This document shows, piece by piece, positions 9,377-18,044 of a stretch of DNA of 18,044 nt. The DNA is from Davidsoniella eucalypti (lineage: Eukaryota > Ascomycota > Sordariomycetes > Microascales > Ceratocystidaceae). The notes beneath the pieces were generated by a model. It saw only the letters and a program-made list of their open reading frames with translations, made no database searches and was not told where the DNA came from. Position 1 is the stretch's first letter, and each line of letters begins with the position of its first letter. The DNA lies in contig RMBW01000263.1 of NCBI GenBank assembly GCA_004009845.1, positions 1 through 18,044 of the forward strand. The letters are read 5' to 3'. A program made the translations under genes and the position numbers.

Positions 9377-10560
9377 TTAGACTTTATTAGATTTCTTAAA
9401 TCTATTTACTTTGAAGAATAAATTTTCTTTAAAGTTTGGATGAGTTTGTTTTACGTACTCTATGAACGCTTCTGTTTCTATATTTCTATTAACAGTTCTT
9501 GGTATATTGTTAAACTTTAGATTTGAGATCGCTGAAGGTTTCAGCTTGTATTTCTCTTTATTAACACTTAAATCGTTAACAGTTAAATCGTTAGGATTAT
9601 TATCGTAGTAGTCATTTATATATTGAATGATTTGTGTGTATGTCATAGTTTTATATTCTATACCATATTCTTCACATAACTCTGGTTTAATAATAATTCT
9701 AACAAAATTTCTGATAGCTGTCTCCAGTAAATTTTTATAAGCATTTCCACTTTTTGTTAAGAATTTACCGAAAACTGGTGATTTTATAGCGTTAGTCAGC
9801 TTTCTAATTTCTCTCAACTTCTTTATAGTTGGTCAAGGAACCGTTTCTAAATATTCTTTCATAGATTCTCTTAAAATCATTCTTTGTTATCGTAACCAAG
9901 ATTATAGATTTGATCCTTAAATAACATTTGCATTTGTCTTCCATCTTTAAAATGTCCTTAGCACTTCTAAGTCTTGATTGTATGAATAGAAAAGACTTAG
10001 AACTTTTCTTAAATATATAATTAGAGAATAGTTCAAATAATTCTGGATTGTTTAAACCCTGTTTCTGGAAACCAGTTATAGCTGATATCGAAGCTTGAGT
10101 TTGACTTAATTGTCCTCTTGTTTTTCAATTTAAAACTTTACCTTCATCCTCTAACTTAATTTCTAGAGCTCTGTTATCAAATGATCCTTCTTTTTCTGTA
10201 AGTTCTTTTCTTAAGTTCTTATATATTCTTAAACAAATAGTTTTATCTTCAGTTGAGTTTTCGATAACTTTGTTTTCTAAATCCTCAACGTTAGTGATAA
10301 AACCGTCGGTAGTTACTGAAATAACTTTACTTTCTTCGAATAGTGATATGTTATTTAGTAACTCACCTATAACAGCTCTAGTGAAACCCGTGATTTGTGA
10401 AGCCAAAATTGGATTAGCTAAATCACTTCCCTTTATTTTTGTGTAAGTTTTAGTTTTTGTATCAAAAGCGCTCTTATTTGAAAGACCCATAGAAACTTGA
10501 CCATAAATAGAATTTCCTATTTCTTTATACATATAATTATAAAAAGTTTTCTTTGGATGT
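9377..10560 (-). pseudogene. dpo: Linear mitochondrial plasmid family B DNA polymerase, C-terminal fragment, right copy
   Basis: This is the reverse-strand mirror of 7489-8677, with the same motif B (KEIGNSIYG) and VTTDGF motif C. The in-frame TGA tryptophan codons correspond to TCA at 10125-10127 and 9833-9835. Compared with the left copy, it lacks one A near 9885, one T near 9950 and three bases (one Arg codon) near 9519. The two single-base losses break the frame. It is truncated at the UPF1 junction near 10560 in the same way as the left copy, so motif A and everything N-terminal to it are absent. Confidence 0.83.
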
Positions 10561-12392
10561 TCTCGCGAGGATGCGAATCATCTGTTCATCACTCTCCTCT
10601 TCACGAACAGGTTCGTGTAGGCTCGACTAATTCCGACCTTGCTCGCTGCTTCTGCTAAAAGAGTTTGGAGAGCTCGACAACCAGGACGAGAAGAAATATC
10701 GCAAGCTGATCCGGAAGGCTGAGAAAGAATTCCTCAACAATGCTGAGGTTATCTGTTGCACTTGCGTTGGTGCTGGTGACCCCCGTTTGCTCAAGAAACG
10801 CTTCCGCCATGTGTTGATCGACGAGTCTACACAGTCTGCCGAGCCTGAGTGTCTGATTCCCATTGTTCACGGTGCTTCGCAGGTTGTTCTTGTTGGTGAT
10901 CACAAGCAACTGGGTCCTGTTATCATGAACAAGAAGGCTGCTCGTGCTGGTCTGAACCAATCGCTATTCGAGCGTCTTGTCCACCTCGGTATGAACCCTA
11001 TCCGTTTGAACATTCAGTACCGTATGCACCCTTGTCTTCGGATTTCCCGTCCAACATGTTTTATGATGGAGATCTTCAAAACGGTATTGGCTACCAAGCG
11101 CGTATCCGGTCCGATGTCGACTTTCCCTGGCCTTCTAAGGAATCTCCTATGATGTTCTGGGCCAACATGGGCAACGAGGAGATTTCAGCATCCGTACCTC
11201 GTACTTAAACCGTACGGAGGCTTCCAATGTCGAAAAGGTTTACTCGGTTCCTAAAGGAAGGTGTTCAGCCTACAGACATCGGCGTCATTACGCCATACGA
11301 AGGACAACGCAGCTACTGGTCACGACTATGCAGACCACTGGCACTTGCAACAAGGAGTTGTACAAGCGTATTGAGGTCGCGTCGGTCGATGCTTTCCAGG
11401 GTCGTGAGAAGGACTGGGTTGTTCTTTCTTGTGTCCGTTCCAATGACAACCAGGGAATTGGTTTTCTGTCGGATCCCCGCCGTCTAAATGTTGCTTTAAC
11501 CCGTGCCAATATGGCCTTGTCATTATTGGTAACCCCAAGGCTCTGTCGAAGAATGAGATGTGGCATAGCCTACTCAGCCACTACAAGGACAAGGACTGCT
11601 TTGTTGAGGGACCGCTTTCCAATCTACAAAAGTCCCTAATGCAGTTCAGCCGCCCTCGCCCTTCCTACCGCCCCGCAACAATACTGGCATCAACAACGGC
11701 CCACAGGCACACGGATGTACAACGCTTCTTCCAATGGCAGTAGTGCTCTTGGCCCTAACAACGGTAGATTTGGCAATGGCCGTGACTTTGACACAGGCTC
11801 AATGATATCGTATATCACAGACGACGCTTCGTCTCTGTACAGTGGTGCATCACTAAACCTAAACTTTAATGCCGGTTTCCTAGCTGGCCTCCAACCTGAG
11901 AGTTGGCCCGGCATGCCCGTGTCCCTGCGATGCCTCGAGGGCCACGTCGCAACGTCCCACGGCCGACAGCGTTGCCGGAGAAAGTGATGCTACCTCCGAG
12001 TTCACTGATGCGACTTCAGTTCTAGGCGGAAACGGTATCGGTCAGGGTGGTGTCAGCCTTAATATGGGTGGTCCTACGCCCGTCGGCGGCAGTCACTCAT
12101 ATCATGCACACCATGCGTACCAAGCTATGAACCACAGCAACAACACAGCGCACAATGATCGTTTCAACCGATATGTACAGAGTGGTGGTCGCATGAACAA
12201 TGGTAGGGCTCTTGACGATGAGAGAAGAGCGTAAGCACTGCCTTCCAGAGCCAGATTGGTGACACTAGACGTAGCGGTCCCAATGCCAGTGCTGGAGTAT
12301 CTAACAGTTCGCGCAAGAACGCCTCGGCTCCAGGTGAAGCCAGGAGTCGTAGAACGAGTGGCAAGAAGGTCCCAAAGGAAACCAAAGAGTGA
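10561..12392 (+). pseudogene. UPF1: UPF1/NAM7 RNA helicase, C-terminal part, right copy (5'-truncated)
   Basis: UPF1 is the ATP-dependent RNA helicase of nonsense-mediated mRNA decay. The fragment starts abruptly at a SREDVESSVSHL-like segment. It runs through DEKKYRKLIRKAEKE and VICCTCVGAGDPRL, then the helicase motifs: LIDESTQ (about 10813), GDHKQLGP (about 10895), QYRMHP (about 11014), VDAFQGREKD (about 11385) and NVALTRA (about 11487). The tail after MQFSRPRPSYRP is rich in Asn, Gly and Ser, contains SQ pairs and ends KKVPKETKE before TGA (12390-12392). About 610 codons are present, against roughly 1,080-1,100 for a full fungal UPF1. The Cys/His domain and Walker A are missing beyond the junction. 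Single-base losses interrupt the frame, for example near 10575, 11191 and 11511, and a shift lies near 12225. The gene is read towards the coiled-coil gene on the same strand. Confidence 0.92.
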
Positions 12393-13482
12393 AGTTTGTA
12401 GTCAAGATATGAGGATCTTTAAAATGGCAATCTGTCATGTTGATCGTTTCGTTGCTGTCACCAACATTTCGGTAGATAATCTCGATGATCAACGCCGGTT
12501 TGCGTTAAGCTGATCCCAGCTTCGCTATCAGTACTACTATCATCCCCTCCAAGTCGTCCGAACAAGTCATTATAACTGTTTTTTTACCTGGATATCTTCT
12601 TATCCTAGCAATCAAACCCAGGATATTTGACCGAGTAGAGACTTTATTACATTCTCCTCGCCAGGATTTCTTCACTCATGGAAGCTCAGTTACAAGCAGC
12701 TGGCATATGCTGCAAAGCTACATCTCTCGATACACTTCCGAGGACATTCACTCACCGAGTGTCACTTTGCGTGGTTTGCAGGGCTATTCACTACTGAGGG
12801 ATCTCTCGGAATGAAAGGTTCTCTTCAATTTGGCTAAGCTTTACCGTTTTGTCTCAAGTCAGTATTCACCTACGCAGCGTCTATTGGTAGAGCGAGCGAT
12901 CTATTGAGAGCTTTAGTTGATTCAGTTAGCCAGTTAGAGCCAGCCAAAGCTTCTTCCACTAACTAGCCAGCCCATTGTTACGTGCTCTATGCCGTTACGC
13001 CAATGACTGGTTTAATCTTAGTCTCAGACTTGACTTTTCTCTGGCTTCGATGGATATGTAGTTCTATGATGGCAGGTCGCTAGTATTATTTTCTCATAAA
13101 TAGAAAAGTTTATCTTTTATTGTTTACTATCTGATATCGATCTTTTTACCATTATTAATGGATTGATGACATATAACTAACCCTAGCATACTTGAGTCAG
13201 AAACCCTATATCTGCTGCGCCCCACTGTTTCTTAGTAGTAGGACAGCTTGTAGAATAATAGCTCCGGCAGTTGTGATTTAGCGATAATGTATCTTTTAAA
13301 CAGCAATTGCAACAATTAAGCAGTTTATCGGCCATTCAGTTACGCAATTGCTCCGGACTGCAAAAGCCATTTCAAAATTCTGATTCCCATTATACACAAG
13401 GGCATACGAAGTTCTCAATTGGCCATCGAAAAATATCATACAGCAAATTTTGACTAAGAAAACTCGAGGCTAAAATCACATC
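12393..13482. other. Intergenic region between UPF1 and coiled-coil gene, right copy
   Basis: This is the mirror of 4547-5633. It should include the UPF1 3' untranslated region and the promoter and 5' leader of the coiled-coil gene. The part from about 13080 to 13460 is AT-rich. No open frame is conserved between arms and I see no tRNA-like fold. Confidence 0.5.
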
Positions 13483-15444
13483 ATGGACGAAGAAGAAAGA
13501 GCGGCTAAGTTGGCAGCGGCGCGGAAGAAGGCAAGTTCCCAATATATGTTCTATGTAGCCTCTATGTAGCCTTTATCTGGTGGTGTATGGCCTAGTTAGA
13601 TTGGCAGCACTGAGATTGAGCTTTGTACCAGCTAACAAAGACCAACCAATAGGCGCAACAGCTGAAGAAGGCGAAGAAAGAGAAGAAGGGCAAGGAAGAA
13701 AAACCGGCTACCGAAGCCGCTACTGCCCCAACAACCACAACTATGACCGAAACACCAGAGACCGACGACACCCCCAACGATACTGCTCCTCCGACAACTA
13801 GCGATGAGGCTACAGCCTCGCCGGACCCTGTACCGATTTCCATAAAGACAGGCGAGGCGGTGCTTGCCGCCGATGAAGAAGCGGTGCTCTCACCGAGCGC
13901 AGAAGGAACGACGCCGTAGCATCACTAGCCGAGCAGTCCAAGATACGCTCGACATCATTCCGCGTGGGTTCGACGTCATCGCCGCTATCGCCCAGTGCTG
14001 ACGGAGATAGAGCGGCGGACATATACCGCAAGCAGGTGGCGCGCATAGAGGAGCTGGAGAAGGAGAATAAGAAGCTGTTCAAGGATGTTGGCGACATCGA
14101 AAGCGCTGGAAGAAGGCCGAGGAAGAACTCGAGGATCTGCGCGAGGAGGAGGATGGCAGAAAGGAGGGCGCAAGTAGTGACGGGACTGCAAAGCTGGTAA
14201 GTTTATTGTTATCTTCTCTGCCGACGTTTCAGGGTACAATATTGTCCTTTTGCTAACCTATATATCGCACAAACTCTATAGAGGGAAGAGAACGAAGCTT
14301 TACAGCGACAGATTAAGCAACTTCAGACACAATCCTCGCGGCGTCACGGCTCATCGACCTCCATTTCGCTTTCCGGCCCCCACCGGCTGTGCTACAAGAA
14401 CAACTAGCATCAAAGACATCGACCATTGAATACATGGAAGCCGAGCTCTCCAAGCTTCGTGCCCATTTAGAGCGCACATCTAGTGGTTCGTCTTCGGAGC
14501 GTGAGCAAATCACGGCCCTTGAAGAAAAGCTTGCGCGGACTGAAAAGGCCGCTTCACTAGCTCAATCAGAGCTATCTGAGCTAAAGAAGAACCTAGAACG
14601 GACAGCTGAAAAGGCGGTGCGAGAAGGAAGCGAGCGGACCAGTGCCGAGACCAAGATTCGTGCTCTAGAAACTCAGGTCGCTGATGAACTTGATCTACGT
14701 TTTGAGGCGGAGAAGAAGGCTGATGCTCTGGAGAAGAAGATCCAGGCACTGACGACGCTTCATAAGGAAAACGACTCACGCACACAAGCGCTACGCAAGG
14801 AAAAAGAAGCAGCAGAAAAAGAGGCACGGGAACTTCGGGTGCGTCTCGAGCGGCTTGAAACAGAGAACGCACGGCTCAAGTCGCGCAAGTCCGTTGACGG
14901 CGCCACTGTTAGTTCGAGAAGTGGCGGTGGAGGCTTGGACGATGAAGGCGTCGACGAGCTAGAAGACGAAGAACGACTCAAGCTCGAACGCAAGGTGCGT
15001 GAAATGGAAGCAGAGATCTCAGATCTGCGACGCGGCATTTGGCGAGACCGGCGTAAGTCTATGGCCGGCGATGGCGCTGTATTCCAAGACGTCGACTTGA
15101 ACGGCACATCCGGTGGGGCAGCAGCACGCAAGATGACACACTCAGGCGGCGTAGCGGGCTTCCTTGCCAGTGGACTAAACGCATTGGCTGGTACGGCTAC
15201 TGGAAATGCCGTAGTCGATGGAGACGATGACGATGATTCATTCTTGTCAGACGATGAGGATGGAGCTGGTGCCATAGATTTCGATGAAGAGGCGTTCCGT
15301 CTGGCCCAAGCTGAAGAGGCAGCCGCACGACTCGAGCGAGTCAAAGAGTTGAAGCGGAATCTCAAGAATTGGGAAGGTTGGCGGTTAGATCTGGTAGATA
15401 TCCGGAAGGGCGTGCCGGGATTCGGAGATGTGTTTGAGATTTAA
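13483..15444 (+). CDS. Long coiled-coil protein, right copy (three exons)
   Basis: The exons are 13483-13530, 13653-14196 and 14282-15444. The start is the ATG opening MDEEERAAKLAAARKK. Joining exon 2 continues AQQLKKAKKEKKGKEEK without a frame break. After a Thr/Pro/Ser-rich stretch come long heptad-like segments (for example VARIEELEKENKKLF and REENEALQRQIKQLQ) and a largely continuous coiled coil over about 300 residues. An acidic patch (DGDDDDDSFLSDDED) and the tail NWEGWRLDLVDIRKGVPGF follow. Corrected for three missing bases (near 13907, 14101 and 14380, each present in the left arm) the length is about 585 residues. Similar fungal proteins are often labelled 'M protein repeat' or golgin-like. 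A scaffold or tether role is an inference. No transmembrane segment or signal peptide is visible. Confidence 0.85.
13531..13652 (+). other. Intron 1 of coiled-coil gene, GC-AG type
   Basis: The donor is GCAAGT rather than GTAAGT and the acceptor is CAATAG. A CTAAC branch-site match lies about 20 bases before the acceptor (near 13632). Splicing here joins two Lys-rich stretches in frame. The left arm copy (4375-4497) shows the same GC donor. Confidence 0.8.
14197..14281 (+). other. Intron 2 of coiled-coil gene, GT-AG type
   Basis: The donor is GTAAGT and the acceptor is CTATAG. A GCTAACC branch-like word lies about 30 bases before the acceptor. The intron is 85 bases long in both arms. Removing it joins ...TAKL to REENEALQ in frame and restores the coiled-coil heptads. 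Confidence 0.85.
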
Positions 15445-15524
15445 AGGAAGTGAGGGAGAGGCTTTAACAAGGAGAGACAATGGACTTTGTATGGTTAGCA
15501 AAGCAACGGAAAATTGGAAACTAG

Positions 15525-15530
15525 AATAAA
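15525..15530 (+). promoter_or_regulatory. Candidate poly(A) signal of coiled-coil gene
   Basis: AATAAA lies 81 bases after the stop codon, followed by a T-containing stretch. The position is plausible for fungal 3' end formation, but fungi use loose signals, so this is only a candidate. Its mirror is at 2495-2500. Confidence 0.35.
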
Positions 15531-15839
15531 GAAGTTTCAATCATGTATGTGATAGTTTATATTGGACCAAGGTGCTACCCGCCAACTTGTCTTCTTATTC
15601 CTCTTTGCCAAGATATAAATGGAGAAGAATGTGTTTGGGAGAAGTTCGTCATCCAAGGATCCGGAGAGGGCTCCCACTACGATCACTATTCTCGAGGCAA
15701 GGTCGCCCAACGATCAGTAAGAAGCCGCCCTCTCGCCTAGATGCACGCGCTGTTGATCCCGGACAGAGCAATATAGCTTCGCCATCCGACGTGCGAAGTG
15801 CGGTGACAAGTCGCACAGCACGGACTTACAGACAATACT
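15531..15839. other. Downstream flank of coiled-coil gene, right copy
   Basis: No gene is recognised here. Short forward frames exist (for example one including TTITILEARSPND in the matching left copy), and they may be remnants of the retroelement beyond. None carries a motif that I can name. Confidence 0.35.
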
Positions 15840-16810
15840 CCGGGGACAACTGCAACTCTACACGTGGAATTTAATGGAGAACCATGCCTCCTCCTCCACG
15901 GACTAAGAATCATACAAGCCAACGTACAACGGAAACTACAAGCACAGAAAGTAATGAGACACAAGGCGGACATAGGAGCCCGCTATGCACAGCAGCTCCA
16001 GAACATCCACAAACATGGATAAGTTCTGTCAGACCCATCCCATCTTGAGGAGACAGGTGACAGAGACACAAGGCGCATATCAATATGCTTCCTACGAAGG
16101 CTCCTAGGTTCCATGCTCATACCTCAACTTGGCTCTCAACCCACCCAGACCTCGCCGCAGTGACGGATAATCTCGGTAAAGCGATACGTAACGCTACTTG
16201 CAGCGCTCAGGATGATGTTATGGAAACTGCCAAGAAGTATGATCAAATATGGCCCAATCAAGGACACAACTACCCCAGCTGATCCCCCACCACAGAATGC
16301 GTATGAGAGGTGCCAACAAGCAAGAAACTGCAGAGAGGCATCGGGTCTTCAAGGCAGCGCAGAGCTTGAAAGACATCTGGCTTTACAAGACGGCTCCAAA
16401 CTAAGCAACGGATGGACAGGAGCAGGCTGGTACGCGGAAAAGAATAACCAACGACTGACCAGTGGGAACAAGCATGCGGAAATTTGGTGGAAGTTGCTGA
16501 TGCGGAAATAAAAAGCTATCCTACTAGGCCTCACCTCCCAACCAGACAAATCGAGACGGATCACACGATATGGATATGCTCACACAATCAAGCAGCAGTT
16601 CACCGTCCCAACAACACGGCACAACGAACTGGGACATCGCAGCAAGCAGTAGACGAAGCGAAGATATGGATACAGGCAGCCAAACAGAGGCATCGAGGAC
16701 TACGAATTGCTGCACATCTGGGTGCCAGGCCACAAAGAGATGAACCCCGCGGTCGGTCGCGGAGTAGAGATCCCGGCCCGGAACCGTCGCGGGCCAACCC
16801 ACTCGCGATG
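15840..16810 (+). pseudogene. Decayed non-LTR (LINE-type) retrotransposon with RNase H domain, right copy
   Basis: This is the mirror of 1191-2160. RNase H spans about 16370-16770. The DIWLYTDGS start is disturbed here by lost bases at about 16386, and GWTGAGWYAEKNNQRLTSG is clear. The DAEIK helix lies near 16500, followed by ICSHNQAAV (third catalytic Asp replaced by His) and then WVPGHKE. LRIIQANVQRKLQAQ occurs near 15905-15950. The spacing leaves no room for a reverse transcriptase. Several frames must be combined to follow the domain, so it is not translatable. Confidence 0.7.
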
Positions 16811-17405
16811 AAGCACAGCCGAGCAATAGTCGGTGCACAGCTTGGGTCCCTATGGACAGCCAGCGCAGGGCAAAAGTCTACATACCAGCCTTGGGCCCAC
16901 ATCCGGCGAATATGAGTCCTGAGCGGGTCAATCTTATTGGAAGATGTTTGAAGGCTTTGTCTTTTGATGAGCTTTTCATATTATCTTCTCCTTCTACCAC
17001 ATTGAGACATATCTTGCTACATAGGGTTATTGCTATGAAACCCAGCTTTCTTCCGTGGCAAATATTGAGGGGGTGACGGCGTGTGTCAAGGCTACTGACT
17101 GGTGTATGTGGAAGATATATAATGCCTACTTGGATTACGTAATGGACTGTACGGATAGGTAGTGTAAGCCTTCTGTTGCTTTCTTGTTATATCTTACTTG
17201 TCTATTATTTCTGGCTTAGGGTTTTCTATTCACGTTGCGATAAAGGTCTTTCCTTGCAAGCTGTTTACTCTTTCAGCTTGCACGGCACAATTAGTCAACG
17301 AGAGACATCATTCCAATAACAGCGATTTTATAAGTTTCTTTACACGATTTTAATGGAAACATTCGGATCAAACACTATAACACACTACTTCCCCCTCAAG
17401 CTTCC
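16811..17405. other. Intergenic region with no clear gene, right copy
   Basis: This is the mirror of 607-1190 plus flank. Its first ~100 bases continue the GC-richer retroelement tail (frames ending near 16915). The rest is AT-rich and shows no convincing gene, tRNA or repeat. Confidence 0.4.
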
Positions 17406-17614
17406 ATGGAAGGCAAGGCGCCAGAGGCCCCTTCCCTCCCGGCGCAGTCGCGGACGCCTCGATCAGCTTCGACGCGATCGGAGGAAGACGCGACGACCGC
17501 CGTAAAGGTCTACGCGCTCGTCAGAAGGAAGCTGACCATTTATCGGCCATTGAATTTTTAAAAAAGAAGATATTGGAAGAAACTTTAGCTTATATAGCAT
17601 CACATTTAACTTAG
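17406..17614 (+). CDS. Small hypothetical protein, right copy (frame disturbed)
   Basis: The ATG at 17406 begins MEGKAPEAPSLP. In this copy the frame then reaches a TAA at 17559-17561 after 51 codons. Comparison with the left arm suggests the intended frame passes through an Asp/Arg-rich stretch and an amphipathic DFLKKKILEETLAYIASHL segment to TAG (17612-17614). The two copies differ by several small indels between 17440 and 17560, so the exact product is uncertain. No family is recognised, and the gene converges with the acidic-tailed gene at 17784. Confidence 0.35.
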
Positions 17615-17783
17615 CGGGTTGTTCATTCATTCAATATCACATACTTGTACAAGGAAATATTTAGAGAATACTTCATTAAAACTCAATATAGTGAAAAAAT
17701 CAAACTAAATAAAGCCGCAACAAACAGATGGGACCGAAGTACAACAAACATCAAACCACCTATTAGAACACGAAAACGAGGGC

Positions 17784-18044
17784 TTACTCAAGCTCCCATT
17801 CATCGAATTCCTCCTCATACTCCGGGTGCTGGTGGAGCATCTCGGCCTTCTGGGAAGTGGACAGTGTCCAGTCATCCTTGACTGGGTTGAACGGCTCCTT
17901 GACTGTGCCGCGGAGCCACTCCCGCTTGGCGACCATGTCGACCAGACGGCCGACCATGGCACCCGAGGACCCTTGGACCATTTGGTCCGATCATCTTCCA
18001 GCATGTCGAAGAGATCGCTCCGCAACATCCGAAGGCATATCCTC
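17784..18044 (-). CDS. 3' end of an unrecognised gene, right copy (partial)
   Basis: The reverse strand is open from the stop (17784-17786) through EYEEEFDEWELE, TLSTSQKAEMLHQHPE, REWLRGTVKEPFNPVKDDW and GSSGAMVGRLVDMVAK. One missing G near 17970 (compare AAGGCG in the left arm) shifts the frame to SDLFDMLEDDRTKWSKG, which is open to the window edge. The start lies outside. This copy is cleaner than the left one. The family is not recognised. The protein end is strongly acidic and no membrane segment is visible. Confidence 0.6.

Larger units (their letters stand above)
9049..18015 (-). repeat. Right arm of giant inverted repeat (palindrome)
   Basis: This is the mirror copy of 1-9005. The last 29 bases of the window (18016-18044) extend past the left edge, so their partner is outside the window and the palindrome probably continues. 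Compared with the left arm, this arm carries its own set of single-base losses. Examples are near 13907, 14101 and 14380 in the coiled-coil gene and near 9885 and 9950 in the polymerase fragment. Neither arm is uniformly the better copy. Confidence 0.97.

Noticed and set aside
14760..15365. Long Ser/Arg-rich reverse-strand frame of about 200 codons
   Set aside because: It is the antisense shadow of the coiled-coil exon, whose Glu/Lys/Leu codons give Ser/Phe-rich antisense frames. It has no domain of its own.
1..18044. Two separate genomic copies (paralogues) of UPF1 and its neighbours
   Set aside because: The copies share identical intron positions, retroelement relic and plasmid junction, and they differ mainly by indels that look like read errors. 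This is a mirror of one molecule rather than an old duplication.

Overview
The window looks like nuclear DNA of a filamentous ascomycete joined to a piece of a linear mitochondrial plasmid. The nuclear parts have short fungal introns with CTAAC-type branch sites, a clear UPF1/NAM7 helicase gene, a long coiled-coil gene and a decayed non-LTR retrotransposon. The plasmid part is very AT-rich and encodes the C-terminal part of a family B DNA polymerase that reads TGA as tryptophan, as mould mitochondria do. The lineage within ascomycetes is not clear; Dothideomycetes is only a guess.

The dominant structure is one giant inverted repeat. Bases 1-9005 are the reverse complement of 9049-18015, separated by a 43-base AT-rich spacer (9006-9048) and centred near 9027. 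Every gene therefore appears twice, in mirror image. From the centre outwards each arm holds: plasmid terminal non-coding DNA with a hairpin and repeats (8678-9005 / 9049-9376); a dpo fragment (7489-8677 / 9377-10560); an abrupt junction; the C-terminal ~610 codons of UPF1 (5634-7488 / 10561-12392); about 1.1 kb of intergenic DNA; a three-exon coiled-coil gene of about 585 residues (2580-4546 / 13483-15444); a LINE relic with an RNase H domain (about 1190-2160 / 15840-16810); about 0.6 kb without a clear gene; a small hypothetical ORF (407-606 / 17406-17614); and the 3' end of an unrecognised gene (1-234 / 17784-18044).

The two arms differ mainly by single-base insertions and deletions, many in homopolymers. 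A frame broken in one arm is often open in the other. This is the pattern of two reads of one molecule, not of two diverged loci. By eye the differences are much denser in the nuclear flanks (about 2% in a sampled UPF1 stretch) than in the plasmid core (a handful in 1.5 kb). The simplest explanation is a fold-back (template plus complement) long read, or an amplification chimera, that was assembled as a contig and polished well only over the high-copy plasmid part. A real head-to-head palindrome cannot be excluded. Linear fungal plasmids such as kalilo do produce long inverted repeats when they integrate, so the plasmid/UPF1 junction and the apex deserve checking.

The genes do not form a functional system together. 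The nuclear genes are ordinary housekeeping neighbours, the retroelement is dead, and the plasmid polymerase is truncated.
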